DNA from: Saccopteryx bilineata
Lineage: Eukaryota; Chordata; Mammalia; Chiroptera; Emballonuridae
Length of the DNA: 64,000 nucleotides
Assembly: GCF_036850765.1 (NCBI RefSeq)
Contig: NC_089491.1
Location: forward strand, 86,894,740-86,958,739
Direction: 5' to 3'
This document shows positions 36,540-47,324 of the stretch, piece after piece (within the stretch, counting starts at the first letter, position 1; each line of letters begins with the position of its first letter). The notes beneath the pieces were generated by a model. It was not told the origin of the DNA. It saw only the letters and a list, made by a program, of their open reading frames with translations, and made no database searches. The position numbers and the translations under genes were made by a program.

Positions 36540-36950
36540 ATGTGTTTTTTGGTTTTTTTTTTTTGTTGTTGTTGTTTTTGTTTTTTGTGACAGAAAAGAG
36601 AGAGCAGAGAGAGGGACAAACAGGCAGGAAAGGAGATGACAAGCATCAAGTCTTCCTTGGGACACCTTAGTTGTTCATTGATTGCTTTCTCGTATATGCC
36701 TTGACCAGGGTACTCCAGCAGAGTGAGCAATCCCTTGCTTAAGCTAGTGACTTTGGGCTCAAGCCAGTGGCCTTGGGCTTTAAGCCAGTGACCTTTGGGC
36801 TCAAGTCAGTGAACATGGGGTCATTTCTATGATTCCATGCTCAAGCCTGATGAGCTTGCTGTCAATCCAGCGACCCTGGGGTTTTAAACCTGGGTTTTCT
36901 GCATCCCAGTATGACACTCTATCCACTGCACCACCATGTCTATTCAGGCC
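36540..36950 (-). mobile_element. tRNA-derived SINE, family B
   Basis: Reverse copy with a T-rich tail, 'CCTTGACCAGGG', repeated 'CTCAAGCCAGTG' units and a head complement 'CACTCTATCCACTGCACCACCA'. One extra 'GGGCTTTAAGCCAGTGACC' unit lengthens it. Confidence 0.85.
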
Positions 36951-36954
36951 TATG

Positions 36955-37400
36955 CCAACTTCTTTAAAAAATGCTAAAATACTTAAGAGATATTCTCATG
37001 GCTTGCTCACTGTATACTTAATAAAAACATGTTGATTTTTATACTATCTTCAAATAATATCTCAATAAAAATATACTGATTTTTATGCTATTTCTAAATA
37101 ATTATTATAGATTCATTCTGCAAATGTATTTCTGTTTATTTTGAAGTAAGATTATGCATTCAAGTTGTGAATACCTACTACAGGTCATAGGATTTTAATA
37201 TGTTTTAAGAGAAATTAAAAAATATTATCTAACAAGACATAAATAGAATAATAGATACATGTTTTATAGGATTATACTAAAAACAATTACTTCTCTAGTG
37301 ATTTCTTACCATATCCAAATCTCGAAAAACAATTGTTACAGATAGTATAAAATAATTTTAGTCACAAAAGAAAGGATACATATTCATCTGTTATATATTT
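36955..37400. other. AT-rich spacer, nothing recognised
   Basis: Only A/T-rich sequence without an element signature or a significant frame. Confidence 0.5.
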
Positions 37401-37406
37401 ATAATA

Positions 37407-37738
37407 TTTTTTTCTGAAGTGAGAAGTGGGGAGTCAGAATGACAGGCACCCGTTGGGGATCCACCTGGCATGCCAGCTAGGTGGAGGTGCTCTGTCCATC
37501 TGGAGCATTGCTCCATTGCAACTGGAGCCATTTTAGTGCCTGAGGCAGAGGCCATGGAGCCATCCTAAATGCCAGGGACAACTCTGCTCCAGTGGGGCCT
37601 TGGCTGCAGGAGGGGAAGAGAGAGATTGAGAAAAAGTAGAGGGGGGATGGGTGGAAAAGCAAATCAGTGCTTCTCCCGTGTGCCCTGGGACTTCCACACG
37701 CCGGGCCGATACTTTACTGCTAAGCCAACCAACCAGGG
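37407..37738 (-). mobile_element. tRNA-derived SINE, family A, diverged
   Basis: Complement of head at the right end (GCTAAGCCAACCAACCAGGGC) and the family A body ('CTGCTCCAGTGGGGCCTTGGCTGCAGGAGGGGAAGAG'). The B-box region is partly deleted. No secure TSD. Confidence 0.8.
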
Positions 37739-38039
37739 CAATATCTATAATAAAGTATTGGTACTTCCTAGTGTTACCATAACAAAGATTCAATATAATG
37801 CATAATTTTAAATGGACACAATCAGGGAATAATTATTACCTCTACTCCTCATACACCAACTCATCCAATTGCAGGAAACATGGATATTTTTAATATTCTA
37901 GTTTTTTTAAAGAGTCAGAAAATTATTTCATCATTATTATGCATTTACTTCAATTCAAATTTTAACTGATTCATTAAAATAATGAATATCATGGTAATGT
38001 TCTAGGATTCAGATGTTGATCGAAAAGAGTTCAGAAATT

Positions 38040-38362
38040 CAGCAGTAGAGTATCAGCCCAGTGTCTGGATGTCCCAGGTTTGATTTCTAGTCCAGACACA
38101 AAGAAGAAGTGACCATCTTCTCCACTTCCCTCTGTCCCCTTCTCTCTTTCTCTTTCTATCTCTCTCTTTCCATTCTGCAGCCATGGCTTTGGTTGGAGCA
38201 AGCTGGCCTCAGGAGCTGAGGATGGCTCCATAGCCTTGCCTCAGGTGCTAAAATATATAGCTCAACCCCCTTTCCCATAGAAGATTTGCTGGGTAGACCC
38301 CAGTCAGTGTGTATGCGGGAGTTTGTCTCTGTGCCTTTCTGCTTCTCATTTAAGAAAAATTA
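38040..38362 (+). mobile_element. tRNA-derived SINE, family A, old copy
   Basis: B-box-like CCCAGGTTTGATTTCTAG, 'CCATCTTCTCCACTTCCCTC', 'GAGGATGGCTCCATAGCC' and the 'GTCTGTGTGTATGCGGGAG' region follow family A order with many changes and a 5' truncated head. Confidence 0.75.
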
Positions 38363-38363
38363 A

Positions 38364-38402
38364 CATATATATATATATATATATACATATATATGTATAT
38401 TT
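38364..38402. repeat. (TA)n between two SINEs
   Basis: A TA run occupies the junction of the preceding SINE tail with the following reverse-strand SINE tail. Confidence 0.85.
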
Positions 38403-38725
38403 TTTCTTTTTTTTTTAGAGAGAGATAGAGAAATAAATAGAAAGAGAGATGAGAAGCATAAACTTGGCAGTTGTATCCTTTTAGTTCTTCATTGATTGCT
38501 TCTCAATCATGCCTTGACTGAGTCAGTGAACTTGGGCTTCAAATCAGTGACCTTTGGACTCAAGCTAGAGACCATGGAATTGTGTTGATGATCCCATGCA
38601 CAAGCCAATGACCCTGTGTTCAATCTGAAGAGCCTGTGCTTAAGCCAGAGACTCAGGATCTTTATCCTGGGACCCCAGAATCCCAGGTCGATGTTCTATC
38701 CATTGTGCCACCATTTGTGAAGCTA
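38403..38725 (-). mobile_element. tRNA-derived SINE, family B, diverged
   Basis: Reverse copy: 'TTCTTCATTGATTGCTTCTCAATCATGCCTTGACTG', several 'AAGCCAGAGACTC'-type units and the complement of the A-box region 'TTCTATCCATTGTGCCACCA' at the right end. Confidence 0.75.
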
Positions 38726-38781
38726 AATATTAATTTTTAAATATTAGAATATTATGGAATGAAACAAAAGTTCTGTTTATT

Positions 38782-39141
38782 TTTTTTTTTGGAAGTTGGA
38801 AACAGGGAGGCAGTCAGACAGACTCCTGCATGCACCCGAGTGGGATCCACTCGGCATGCCCAACAGGGGGCGATGCTCTGCCCATCTGGGGTATTGCTCT
38901 GTTGCAACCAGAGCCATTCTAGCACCTGAGGCAGAGGCCACAGAGCCATCCTTAGCACCCGGGCCAACTTTGCTTCAATGGAGTCTTGGCTGCAGGAGGG
39001 GAAGAGACAGACAGAGAGGAAGGAGAGGGGGAGGGGTGGAGAAGCAGATGGGCGCTTCTCCTGTGTGCCCTGGCTGGAATCGAACCCAGGTCTCCTGCAC
39101 ACCAGGCCGATGCTCTACCACTGAGCCAACCGGCCAGGGCC
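38782..39141 (-). mobile_element. tRNA-derived SINE, family A
   Basis: Complete reverse copy with the TSD CTGTTTATT (38773-38781 and 39142-39150). Head complement TCTACCACTGAGCCAACCGGCCAGGGC. Its CTCF-like site is mutated (CCAACAGGGGGCG at 38859). Confidence 0.93.
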
Positions 39142-40138
39142 CTGTTTATTCTTGATTACATCCTCACTCCCTGATTACTCTAGAAAAATAACTTCTTAAC
39201 TGATTAGCAATGTCACTACTCTACAGATTTCTGGTCTTTCTTAGTAACCTTATCAATAGCTAGGTCAACGTTGCTTACCTATAACTGCATCTGTGTCAGT
39301 TTACTTTGTATGCCAGAGTCCCTTGAAACCTAAACACTTAACCCTTCTGTTTTCACAGTGCAAAGGGAAAACTTTCCACATAGAAGTGTCAGATAAGTTA
39401 GCAATTAGAAAAATAGTCAACTTGTTGATATTTTAACAATCCTGTCTTCTACTAATACTGTTTGATATTCTGATAAAACATTGCCACATTTTTATTCTAC
39501 ATGGCAAACTTGGCCCTAAACAGATATGTAAGACAAAGGTAATAAAATTTATGAAGATTAAGAACAAAGATATGATATTGTAATTTGTCAAAGATGTCTA
39601 AATGACTCAATAGACATACTTTTCTAATTAAAATTAGTCAAAAATTTTAAAACAAATTTATTATAGAAGACACAAAAGCATTTTAAGTAATGTTATTTAT
39701 TACAGCTTTAGAAAACATCAAATGCCTATGAGTAAGTGTAACAAAATATGTAGAAAATTTCTACACTAATAAGTACAGAACTTCACTAAGTATGTATTTT
39801 TAAAAATTTAAATAAATTTTATTGGATTGGAAAGTGTTCAAAGATTAGAAACCTCTATATTTTAAAACTATCTGTTCTAGAAAACCATTAAAATAATATT
39901 TAATATCTTACAAAAGTTTGTACATTTATGTAAATCTACAACATCATTCTAAAATGTACTTGGTAATTAAAAGTCTTAATAGTCAAGTGAAACTAAAAAT
40001 ACCCCACAAACTGGAGAAGGTAAAAACTTAGGTAACGAAACCCATTATAAATATGAGTAATTCAAAAGTTGTGGTAAAATAAACAATAGAAAATATATTA
40101 ATGGTCTTTGATTAATGACTATAGCCAAAATAATTTCT

Positions 40139-40544
40139 TTTTTTTTTTTTTTTTTTGTATTTTTTCTGAAGCTGGAAATGAGGAGAGACAGTCAGACAGA
40201 CTCCCACATGTGCCCAACTGGGATCCACCCAGCACGCCCACCAGGGGGCGACGCTCTGCCCACCAGGGGGCGATGCTCTGCCCCTCCGGGGCGTCGCTCT
40301 GTTGCGACCAGAGCCATTCTAGCACCTAGGACAGAGGCCAAGGAGCCATCCCCAGCGCCCGGGCCATCTTTGCTCCAATGGAGCCTTGGCTGCGGGAGGG
40401 GAAGAGAGAGATACAGAGAGGAAGGTGAGGGGGAGGGGTGGAGAAGCAGATGGGCACCTCTCCTGTGTGCCCTGGCCGGGAATCGAACCCTGGACTTCTG
40501 CACGCCAGGCCGATACTCTACCACTGAGCCAACCGGCCAGGGCC
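40139..40544 (-). mobile_element. tRNA-derived SINE, family A, variant with duplicated motif
   Basis: Complete reverse copy with 11-bp TSD AATAATTTCTT (40128-40138 and 40545-40555) and head complement TCTACCACTGAGCCAACCGGCCAGGGCC. It shares with the copy at 26618 an internal duplication that doubles CCACCAGGGGGCG. Confidence 0.95.
40238..40272 (+). promoter_or_regulatory. Tandem pair of CTCF-like core motifs
   Basis: CCACCAGGGGGCG at 40238-40250 and again at 40260-40272, 22 bp apart and identical. Best-preserved pair in the window. Predicted from motif only. Confidence 0.45.
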
Positions 40545-41325
40545 AATAATTTCTTAAATAAATGGTTTTAGTTTAATTAGACATTTACATTTTAAAATGA
40601 AAATAACCCTTGATTAAACCATATTCAAAAGTCAATTATAGAAGTATCATAGATTATAGGAGAAAAGTAAAACAATAAAGAATAAAGATTTTAGATGAAA
40701 ATATATTTAGATAAAACGAACTATTACATATTTAGGCAGGCAATGTTCATTCAGCAGAATACAATAAAAAGAATAGTTGAAAAATTAAATTCCATTCGTA
40801 TAAAGACCTGGTATTAATTAAAATGCACCATTAAGAAGGTAAAAGTGAAACCAAATAGCATGAGATGTATTCAATGTATATATCTAACAAAGACCTGTAC
40901 ACAGATACTATAATTACCTTAACAAAATACTAAGAAAATTGTAGAAAGGCCAATTAAAAAACGGGTAAATGGCCTGTACTAGATCTTTAAATAAAGATTT
41001 TATATGCATTTTAAAAAGATGAGGGTCAATATGCATTTAAATAAATGGTCAAATACTTATTCATCAGAGGAATAAAAATTAGACACAACTAGACATCCAA
41101 CAGAATGGGCAAAATAAAAATTATATACAGTACAAAAGTGTATTGAAGGTACGGACAAATGAAAATTCTATGAACTTCTCTTGGGAGTTTAAATTGTTAA
41201 AATCACTTTTAAAAAGTGTGCTGCAATATCTACTAACATGGAATATACATTTATTGAAATAATTGACACAAAATATTTTTTTTTACTCCAGAAATGCATG
41301 CACGTGTTTGAAACATTTCTAGAAA

Positions 41326-41333
<8 letters not shown>

Positions 41334-41362
<29 letters not shown>

Positions 41363-41690
41363 TTTAAAAAGACAGAGAGAGAGTCAGAGAGAGGTATAGA
41401 CAGGGACAGACAGACAGGAACGGAGAGATGAGAAGCATCAATCGTTAGATTTTCGTTGCGCATTGCAACACCTTAATTGCTCATTCATTGCCTTCCCATA
41501 TGTGCCTTGACCGCGGGCCTTCAGCAAACCTAGTAACCCCTTGCTCGAGCCAGCGACCTTGGGCTCAAGCTGGTGAGCTTTTGCTCAAACCAGATAAGTC
41601 CTCGCTCAAGTTGGCGACCTCGGGGTCTCAAATCTGGGTCTTCCGCATCCCAGTCCGACGCTCCATCCACTGCGCCACCACCCGGTCAGG
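41334..41690 (-). mobile_element. tRNA-derived SINE, family B, with (TTA)n tail
   Basis: Complete reverse copy with head complement CTCCATCCACTGCGCCACCA and the 14-bp TSD CTAGAAACATTATT (41320-41333 and 41691-41704). The tail has expanded into about 11 TTA units (41328-41361). Confidence 0.93.
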
Positions 41691-42916
41691 CTAGAAACAT
41701 TATTTATAATAACCAAACACTAGATAAAAATCCTCAACAGTAGAATACATAAATAAATTGTGGTACATTCAAACAACATTGAACAAATCTCATAGAGTAG
41801 ATTTGAAATAATGTAATTTATTACAGCATTAAAAAACATCAAATACCTATGAATAAATGTAACAAAATGTACTTTTATATACAAAAGTGAGTAAATTTTT
41901 AAGTATAATTTGAATATATAAGGCTATAGTTAAAATAATAAATATCACTATTTTTATAAAGTTTTATGATTAGCAATAGAAAACATATTTCAAAATACAT
42001 ATTGAATTGGTAAAACGATTAAAAAATTAAATGGCATTTATTTACTTTTGCCATCAAAATAGTGGTTGTATAAAATGGGGAGGAAAGGAATTTTAATTAC
42101 AAATAGTCATATAAGTACTATTAAAATTCTGGCAATATTTAATTTTTTGACTAGGTGGACATTCTGTAAGGCACCTTTAGAATAATTTGTTGAAAGTTAC
42201 ATACCTTTTTGTGTATTTTTATTATGCATATTATATATTTTGTAATGGGAAAGTTAAAAATTTTTATATAAAGCTGACATATATGTGTGACATTAAAAAA
42301 TGTTACAGATTAAGTTGCCATTTGAATTTTTTCTCATGTAGTTTCTTAATGTAATGTTATTTCTGTGCAGTAAAGATCCATAGTACTACTGTGTCAGAAA
42401 TCAAGATATAGAGATAATTAGTGAATTAGAGGCAGTACCATGACCATAACTGTGGTTTTTTAGTACTATTTATGTATTCAAAGAGCTAAGATATGAAAGC
42501 AACCCAAGTGTCCATCAACAAAAAAGTGGATAGAAAAGTGGTGGTACTTATATACAATAGAATACTACTTGTCCATGAAAAATAATAAAACCTTGCCTTT
42601 TGCAACAGCATAGGTAGATCTAAAGAGTATTATGCTAATTGAAATAAGTCAGACAAAGAAAAACAAATATCACATGAATTTCCTTGTATGTGGAATCTAA
42701 AGAACAAAATAAAATAAAAACTGACTCAGAAATACAGATAACTGACTGACAGTTGTCAGAGGGGAAGAGGATGAGAGGCTGGGTAAGAAAGGTGAGAGAA
42801 TAAAGAAGTACAGATTAATTGGTACTGAACAGTCACAGATATGTAAATTAGAGCATAGGGAATATAGTCAATAATGTTCTAATAACTATGTGTGGAGCCA
42901 GGTGGTCATTCTAATT

Positions 42917-43291
42917 TTTTTTTATTTTTTGTATTTTTTCTGAAGTGAGAAGCAGAGAGGCAGAGAGACAGACTCCCACATCAGCCTGACCGGGATCCAC
43001 CCAGCATGCCCACCAGGGAGCAATGCTCTGCCCATCCTGGCAGTTGTTCCAACGCAACCAGAGCCATTCTAGCACCTGAGGCAGAGGCCATGGAGACATC
43101 CTCAATCCCCTGGCCAACTCTGCTCCAATGGAGCCATGGCTGTGGGAGGGGAAGAGAGAGATAGACAGAAAGGAAATGAGGAGAAGTGGAGAAATAGATG
43201 AATGCTTTTCCTGTGTGCCTTGGCCAAGAATCAAACCCAGGACATCCACACACCAGGTCGATGCTCTACCATTGTCCAACTGGCCAGGGCA
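42917..43291 (-). mobile_element. tRNA-derived SINE, family A
   Basis: Complete reverse copy with the 12-bp TSD GTCATTCTAATT (42905-42916 and 43292-43303), inserted in an L1 3'UTR. Its CTCF-like site is degraded (CCACCAGGGAGCA). Confidence 0.93.
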
Positions 43292-43319
43292 GTCATTCTA
43301 ATTCTTAAAAGAAGATAGA

Positions 43320-44131
43320 CTCTGTGAGAATGACATATTGTGTCATATTAATAAATTATTCCAATTTTAGTTTGAAAGATTCTTTCTAAAATATACTAGT
43401 TAAAGGTATATTAGCAAAGAAAACAGTTTAATTTTAACAATAATGACAAAGTCTAAGTGACAGTTACAATAAATAAGATAATTACACTTAAAATTGGAGT
43501 CAAAGTTCCTAAAGATATTTCAGGTACAGAGATAATTTTCTCTGATTTATTATCATTTGCTTATTATCTTTCTTATTGATTTGAATTTTAAATATGTTTT
43601 TGTACACATTGAATAAATTATAATTTACTTGATTGTCATTTCTTTAAATATAGTTTAACCTTTTAAATAATCTTCTAACTGAAAGGAAGTTTTTACTTTC
43701 TCTTAATGCAATACCCAACTTTTCAAATATTCACAGTATTTGAGGACCTGCTGACAAATATTCAAGACTACCTTCTATTTTCTAAGTTATGCTATTGTAT
43801 AGTAAAACAAAAAATAAATACAATCCTTTTTTTAGTAACACTTCATACACAGCTCCTTAAAATGTCAGAAACTTACCTAAAAGAAACATATTTACTTTTA
43901 ACTTCCTAATGAGAAAAAGCCTGAAAATTTTACTAATAAATGCCGTACATATTATATCCTACCATTATATGATGGATGTCATAAAACAATGACCATTTTA
44001 ACTAACTATATCTTTTGGAGGCTTTCTTAATTTCATAATTTTTTTAAGCAATCATTTTACAAAGATGTTGGCTTATCTATCAGTGTACTTCTCAATCTTA
44101 TCTCATCTTGGTACTTGGAAAATTATGGAAT
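43320..44131. other. AT-rich spacer, nothing recognised
   Basis: No element signature. A 67-codon frame near 43706 shows no domain and is taken as chance. Confidence 0.5.
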
Positions 44132-44147
44132 AAAACTGCATTGTGAG

Positions 44148-44342
44148 CCTGACCTGTGGTGGCGCAGTGGATTAGAGCATCAACCTGAAGTGTTGAGGTT
44201 GCTGGTTTGAAACCCTGGGCTGCCTGGTCAAGGCACATACAGGAGTTGATGTTTCCTGCTCCTCCCTCCTTCTCTCTCTCTCTTCTCTCTAAAATGAATA
44301 AATAATATCTAAAAAAAAATCTTAAAAAAACAAAACAAAACA
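44148..44342 (+). mobile_element. tRNA-derived SINE, family C
   Basis: Complete 195-bp copy: head GCCTGACCTGTGGTGGCGCAG, B-box-like GGTTTGAAACCC, C/T-rich segment, AAATGAATAAATAA and an AAAAC-type tail. Perfect 16-bp TSD AAAACTGCATTGTGAG (44132-44147 and 44343-44358). It is the clearest reference copy of this family here. Confidence 0.95.
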
Positions 44343-44359
44343 AAAACTGCATTGTGAGA

Positions 44360-45904
44360 GTTTGGGATTAACCTGGCTGTGATAAGTGTATTATACTAGT
44401 TGAGAAATCTTTCACCATTACAAACTAGATATGTTTTTACATCTACTGGTCTTAAAAGTCAGTGGTTGCTTGGGAAATAATAATATATGTATATGCTTTG
44501 CAAAGTTGCTGACATGATAAACATTAGAACAGATTAGTTAAATTTACATAAGTATATTTTAGGCAGTCAACTATATTTCCAGAGGCACATATTCCAGAAC
44601 ATGGATCTGAGCCAAACACCTAGAACATCTATGAGGGAACCACATCTAGTGTTTTTCACTAGACCTAGATGCTCCCATATGTTTAATACAATTGATTTTG
44701 TTGTTGTTTTGTAACTTGAAGTTTCTAAGATTTGGGTACCTTAAAGAAGGAGTGAATTTTAAAGACTGCTTAGTTCTTATGGAAGTGGTTACTTGGCTTC
44801 AAAATCTAGTACATGTCAATTATGCATCAATTGACAATTAAGAGATTATTGAGATTTATTATGAGAGACACCATGTAATGAATTTTAAATTACAGGACAC
44901 TAATATAATTATATTTTTAACACTAAAAATTGTAAGGAATATTTAGCCACTTAATAGGAATTTTAAAAGCCAGTCATAACATGTTAATAATTATGACAAC
45001 TAAGAGTATCTAAATAAATGTCACTTTTTTATTAATTGATATTTAATTTGCTATAGGCTGCCTTGGTAAATGTTAATTAAATGCCAAAAAATTTCTTATA
45101 ATTTTAACACATTAATAATCTTATAATTATACCTTTATTGCTTATATAATTATGAGTTAATTACACAGGTACTAGATTTACTGTAACTTTCATAGAGAGT
45201 TTGAAATATCCATTTTTCTCCATAGGTCAATAAAGTTGATTACCTAGTAATCACTGTTGATTATAGATCAAAAGCTGTTGGTGAATAAATATATATATCT
45301 ACACAACATAGTGAATGTTATATAAAAACTATGAGAAATAAAATCTTTCATCATTCTTTTTATTAATTTATCATTTACCTTAGAAAATATATAAAATGAA
45401 ATATGTAAAACAAGAGAATTGTTTCTCCTTGGACTTTAAAAATGGTGTAACATATTGAGTATTTCTTTCTCTCAAAATGCCTTCATATGTATAGTCTAAT
45501 TTTATGTATGTAATAACTTGATAAATTTAATGATGCTCATTTTCCTAAAAAGAAAACTGGTTTGGAGATTGTTTTTCCAACATATTTCTACATTATTACT
45601 ACTGCTTCCACACATTTGACATTTTATTCCTGGTATTTTCATTCCCACTTCCTTCCAACTATCAATTTCCAAACTAAGTAAATGGTCACTATCGTTTTTA
45701 TTACTATTTCTAGTAAATAATAAACATATAAAAAACCCCATAAATATGGTAATTACTTCTTCAACAAAACCATGTTATCTAACTCTACATTCCATCATTG
45801 TGGTCAGGTTGGATAAAGAGATCATGCCTTATTCATCTTTCCATTTCTCCCTGAGGGTATAAGACATGTAGCATTTGACACAAAAGTATTAGTGAATTTA
45901 AAAC
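44360..45904. other. Unique AT-rich sequence
   Basis: About 1.5 kb with no recognised element or gene, ending at the left TSD of the next L1. Confidence 0.5.
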
Positions 45905-46378
45905 TTTTATTCAATCAGCACAACAAGACACAGCTGAAAACAAGAACTGGAGAGGAGAGGCAGTAACTCATGTCTCTATGGAGTTCTGAGATATACCTCC
46001 CCCTATCAAAGAAGAGAAAACACCCCACCTCCACAAAGAGTAACTGGCAGATCAGGCCTTCAGAGTGTCAGGTTACACTTACTGCATTCTTGGATACAGT
46101 TTCAAATAAGCCCCCTGCTGAGATCAGTAAACAAGACTACCACCCTGCTAATAAAACTGAGAAGAAAACAAACAAATCAAGACTTCAAAGCAGCTCTACT
46201 AAAAAAAGCCAAATCCAACAATGAGGTACAAATAACAGTTGATGCCAACCCAAGAAGACCTAGAAATAACAAAACTAAAAATTGGAGGCAGAAAACACCA
46301 AGCCTAGACTCAACCAGCTCTACAAACAACACACTGAAACACACAGATATAATAAGAAGACAGAGAAGTGCAATCCAA

Positions 46379-47267
46379 ATGAAACCACAAGAGAAACCTC
46401 CAGAAAATAAACTGAGTGATATGGAAATAACCAAACCTCCAGATGCAGAGTTTAAAATAATGATTGTTAGGATGCTTAGGGATCTTAGAACAACAATGGT
46501 TGGTCATTACAAACACCTAAATAATGAAATAGCAAATATTAAACAGTACATTGAAATATTAAAAAAGAATCAGTCACAGATGACAAATACAATATCAGAA
46601 ATGAAGACCACAATGGAAGGAATTAAAAACAGGATGGATGAAGCTAAGGATCGAATCAGTGAGTTGGAGGATAAGTTGAACAAAAGCATGGAAGCGAGTG
46701 AAAAAAAAAAAGAGACTCAAAAATTCTGAGGAACCTCTAAGAGAGCTCTGTGACAACATGAAGAGAAATAACATCTGCACCATAGGGGTTCCTGAAGAAG
46801 AGAAAGAACAAGGGATAGAGACTTTGTTCAATCATATCATAGCTGAAAACTTCCCTCAATTAATGCAGGAAAAACTCTCACAAGTTTAAGAAGCACAGAG
46901 AACACCATTAAAGAAAAACTTAAAGAAATCTACACCAAGACACATCATAATAAAAATACCAAAGTTAAGTGATAAAGAGAAAATATTAAAAGCTGCTAGA
47001 GAGAAAAAGGCTACCACCTACAAAGGAGCCCCCATAAGGATGACATCGACTTCTCAACAGAAACACTCTAGGCCAGAAGGGAATGGCAAGAAATATCCAA
47101 AGTAATGCAGAACAAGAACCTACAACCAAGACTATTTTATCCAACAAGGCTATCATTTAAAATTGAAAAAAAAAAAATGGAAAGCTTCCTTTACAAAAAA
47201 AAAAAACCTCAAGGAATTCACTACAACCAAACCAATGCTACAAGAAATGTTAAGGGGCCTGTTGTAA
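46379..47267 (+). pseudogene. ORF1: L1 ORF1 relic
   Basis: From MKPQEKPPENKLSDME a coiled-coil N-terminus (NEIANIKQYIEILKKNQSQM, DRISELEDKLNKS) runs to 46729. A frameshift in the A run near 46700 moves the frame to one reading ELCDNMKRNNICTIGVPEEE, the RRM-like segment. Stops follow at 46887 and elsewhere. The C-terminal LQPRLFYPTRLSFK and a terminal LQEMLRGLL-like end are recognisable before TAA at 47265. It resembles the family's RNA-binding chaperone but can no longer be made. Confidence 0.8.
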
Positions 47268-47324
47268 ACAGATCAAAGTGGGAAAAGAATATAGCAAAAG
47301 AAGAATACAGCTTTAAAGACTAAA

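Larger units (their letters stand above)
39690..42900 (+). mobile_element. Overlapping old L1 ORF2 and 3'UTR fragments
   Basis: 'AACATCAAATGCCTATGAGTAAGTGTAAC' (39717) and 'AACATCAAATACCTATGAATAAATGTAAC' (41838) are the same L1 RT segment (NIKYLGINLT), so at least two L1 fragments are present. 41040-41320 and 41695-41800 are ORF2 C-terminal. 42480-42900 is a 3'UTR with 'GGAATCTAAAGAACAAAAT'. All are on the plus strand and much decayed, with two SINEs inside. Exact joins are uncertain. 39150-39690 holds no recognised element. Confidence 0.55.

Noticed and set aside
45970..46224. 84-codon frame ahead of an L1 ORF1
   Set aside because: It lies in the L1 5'UTR, lacks any domain and ends before ORF1; treated as chance.
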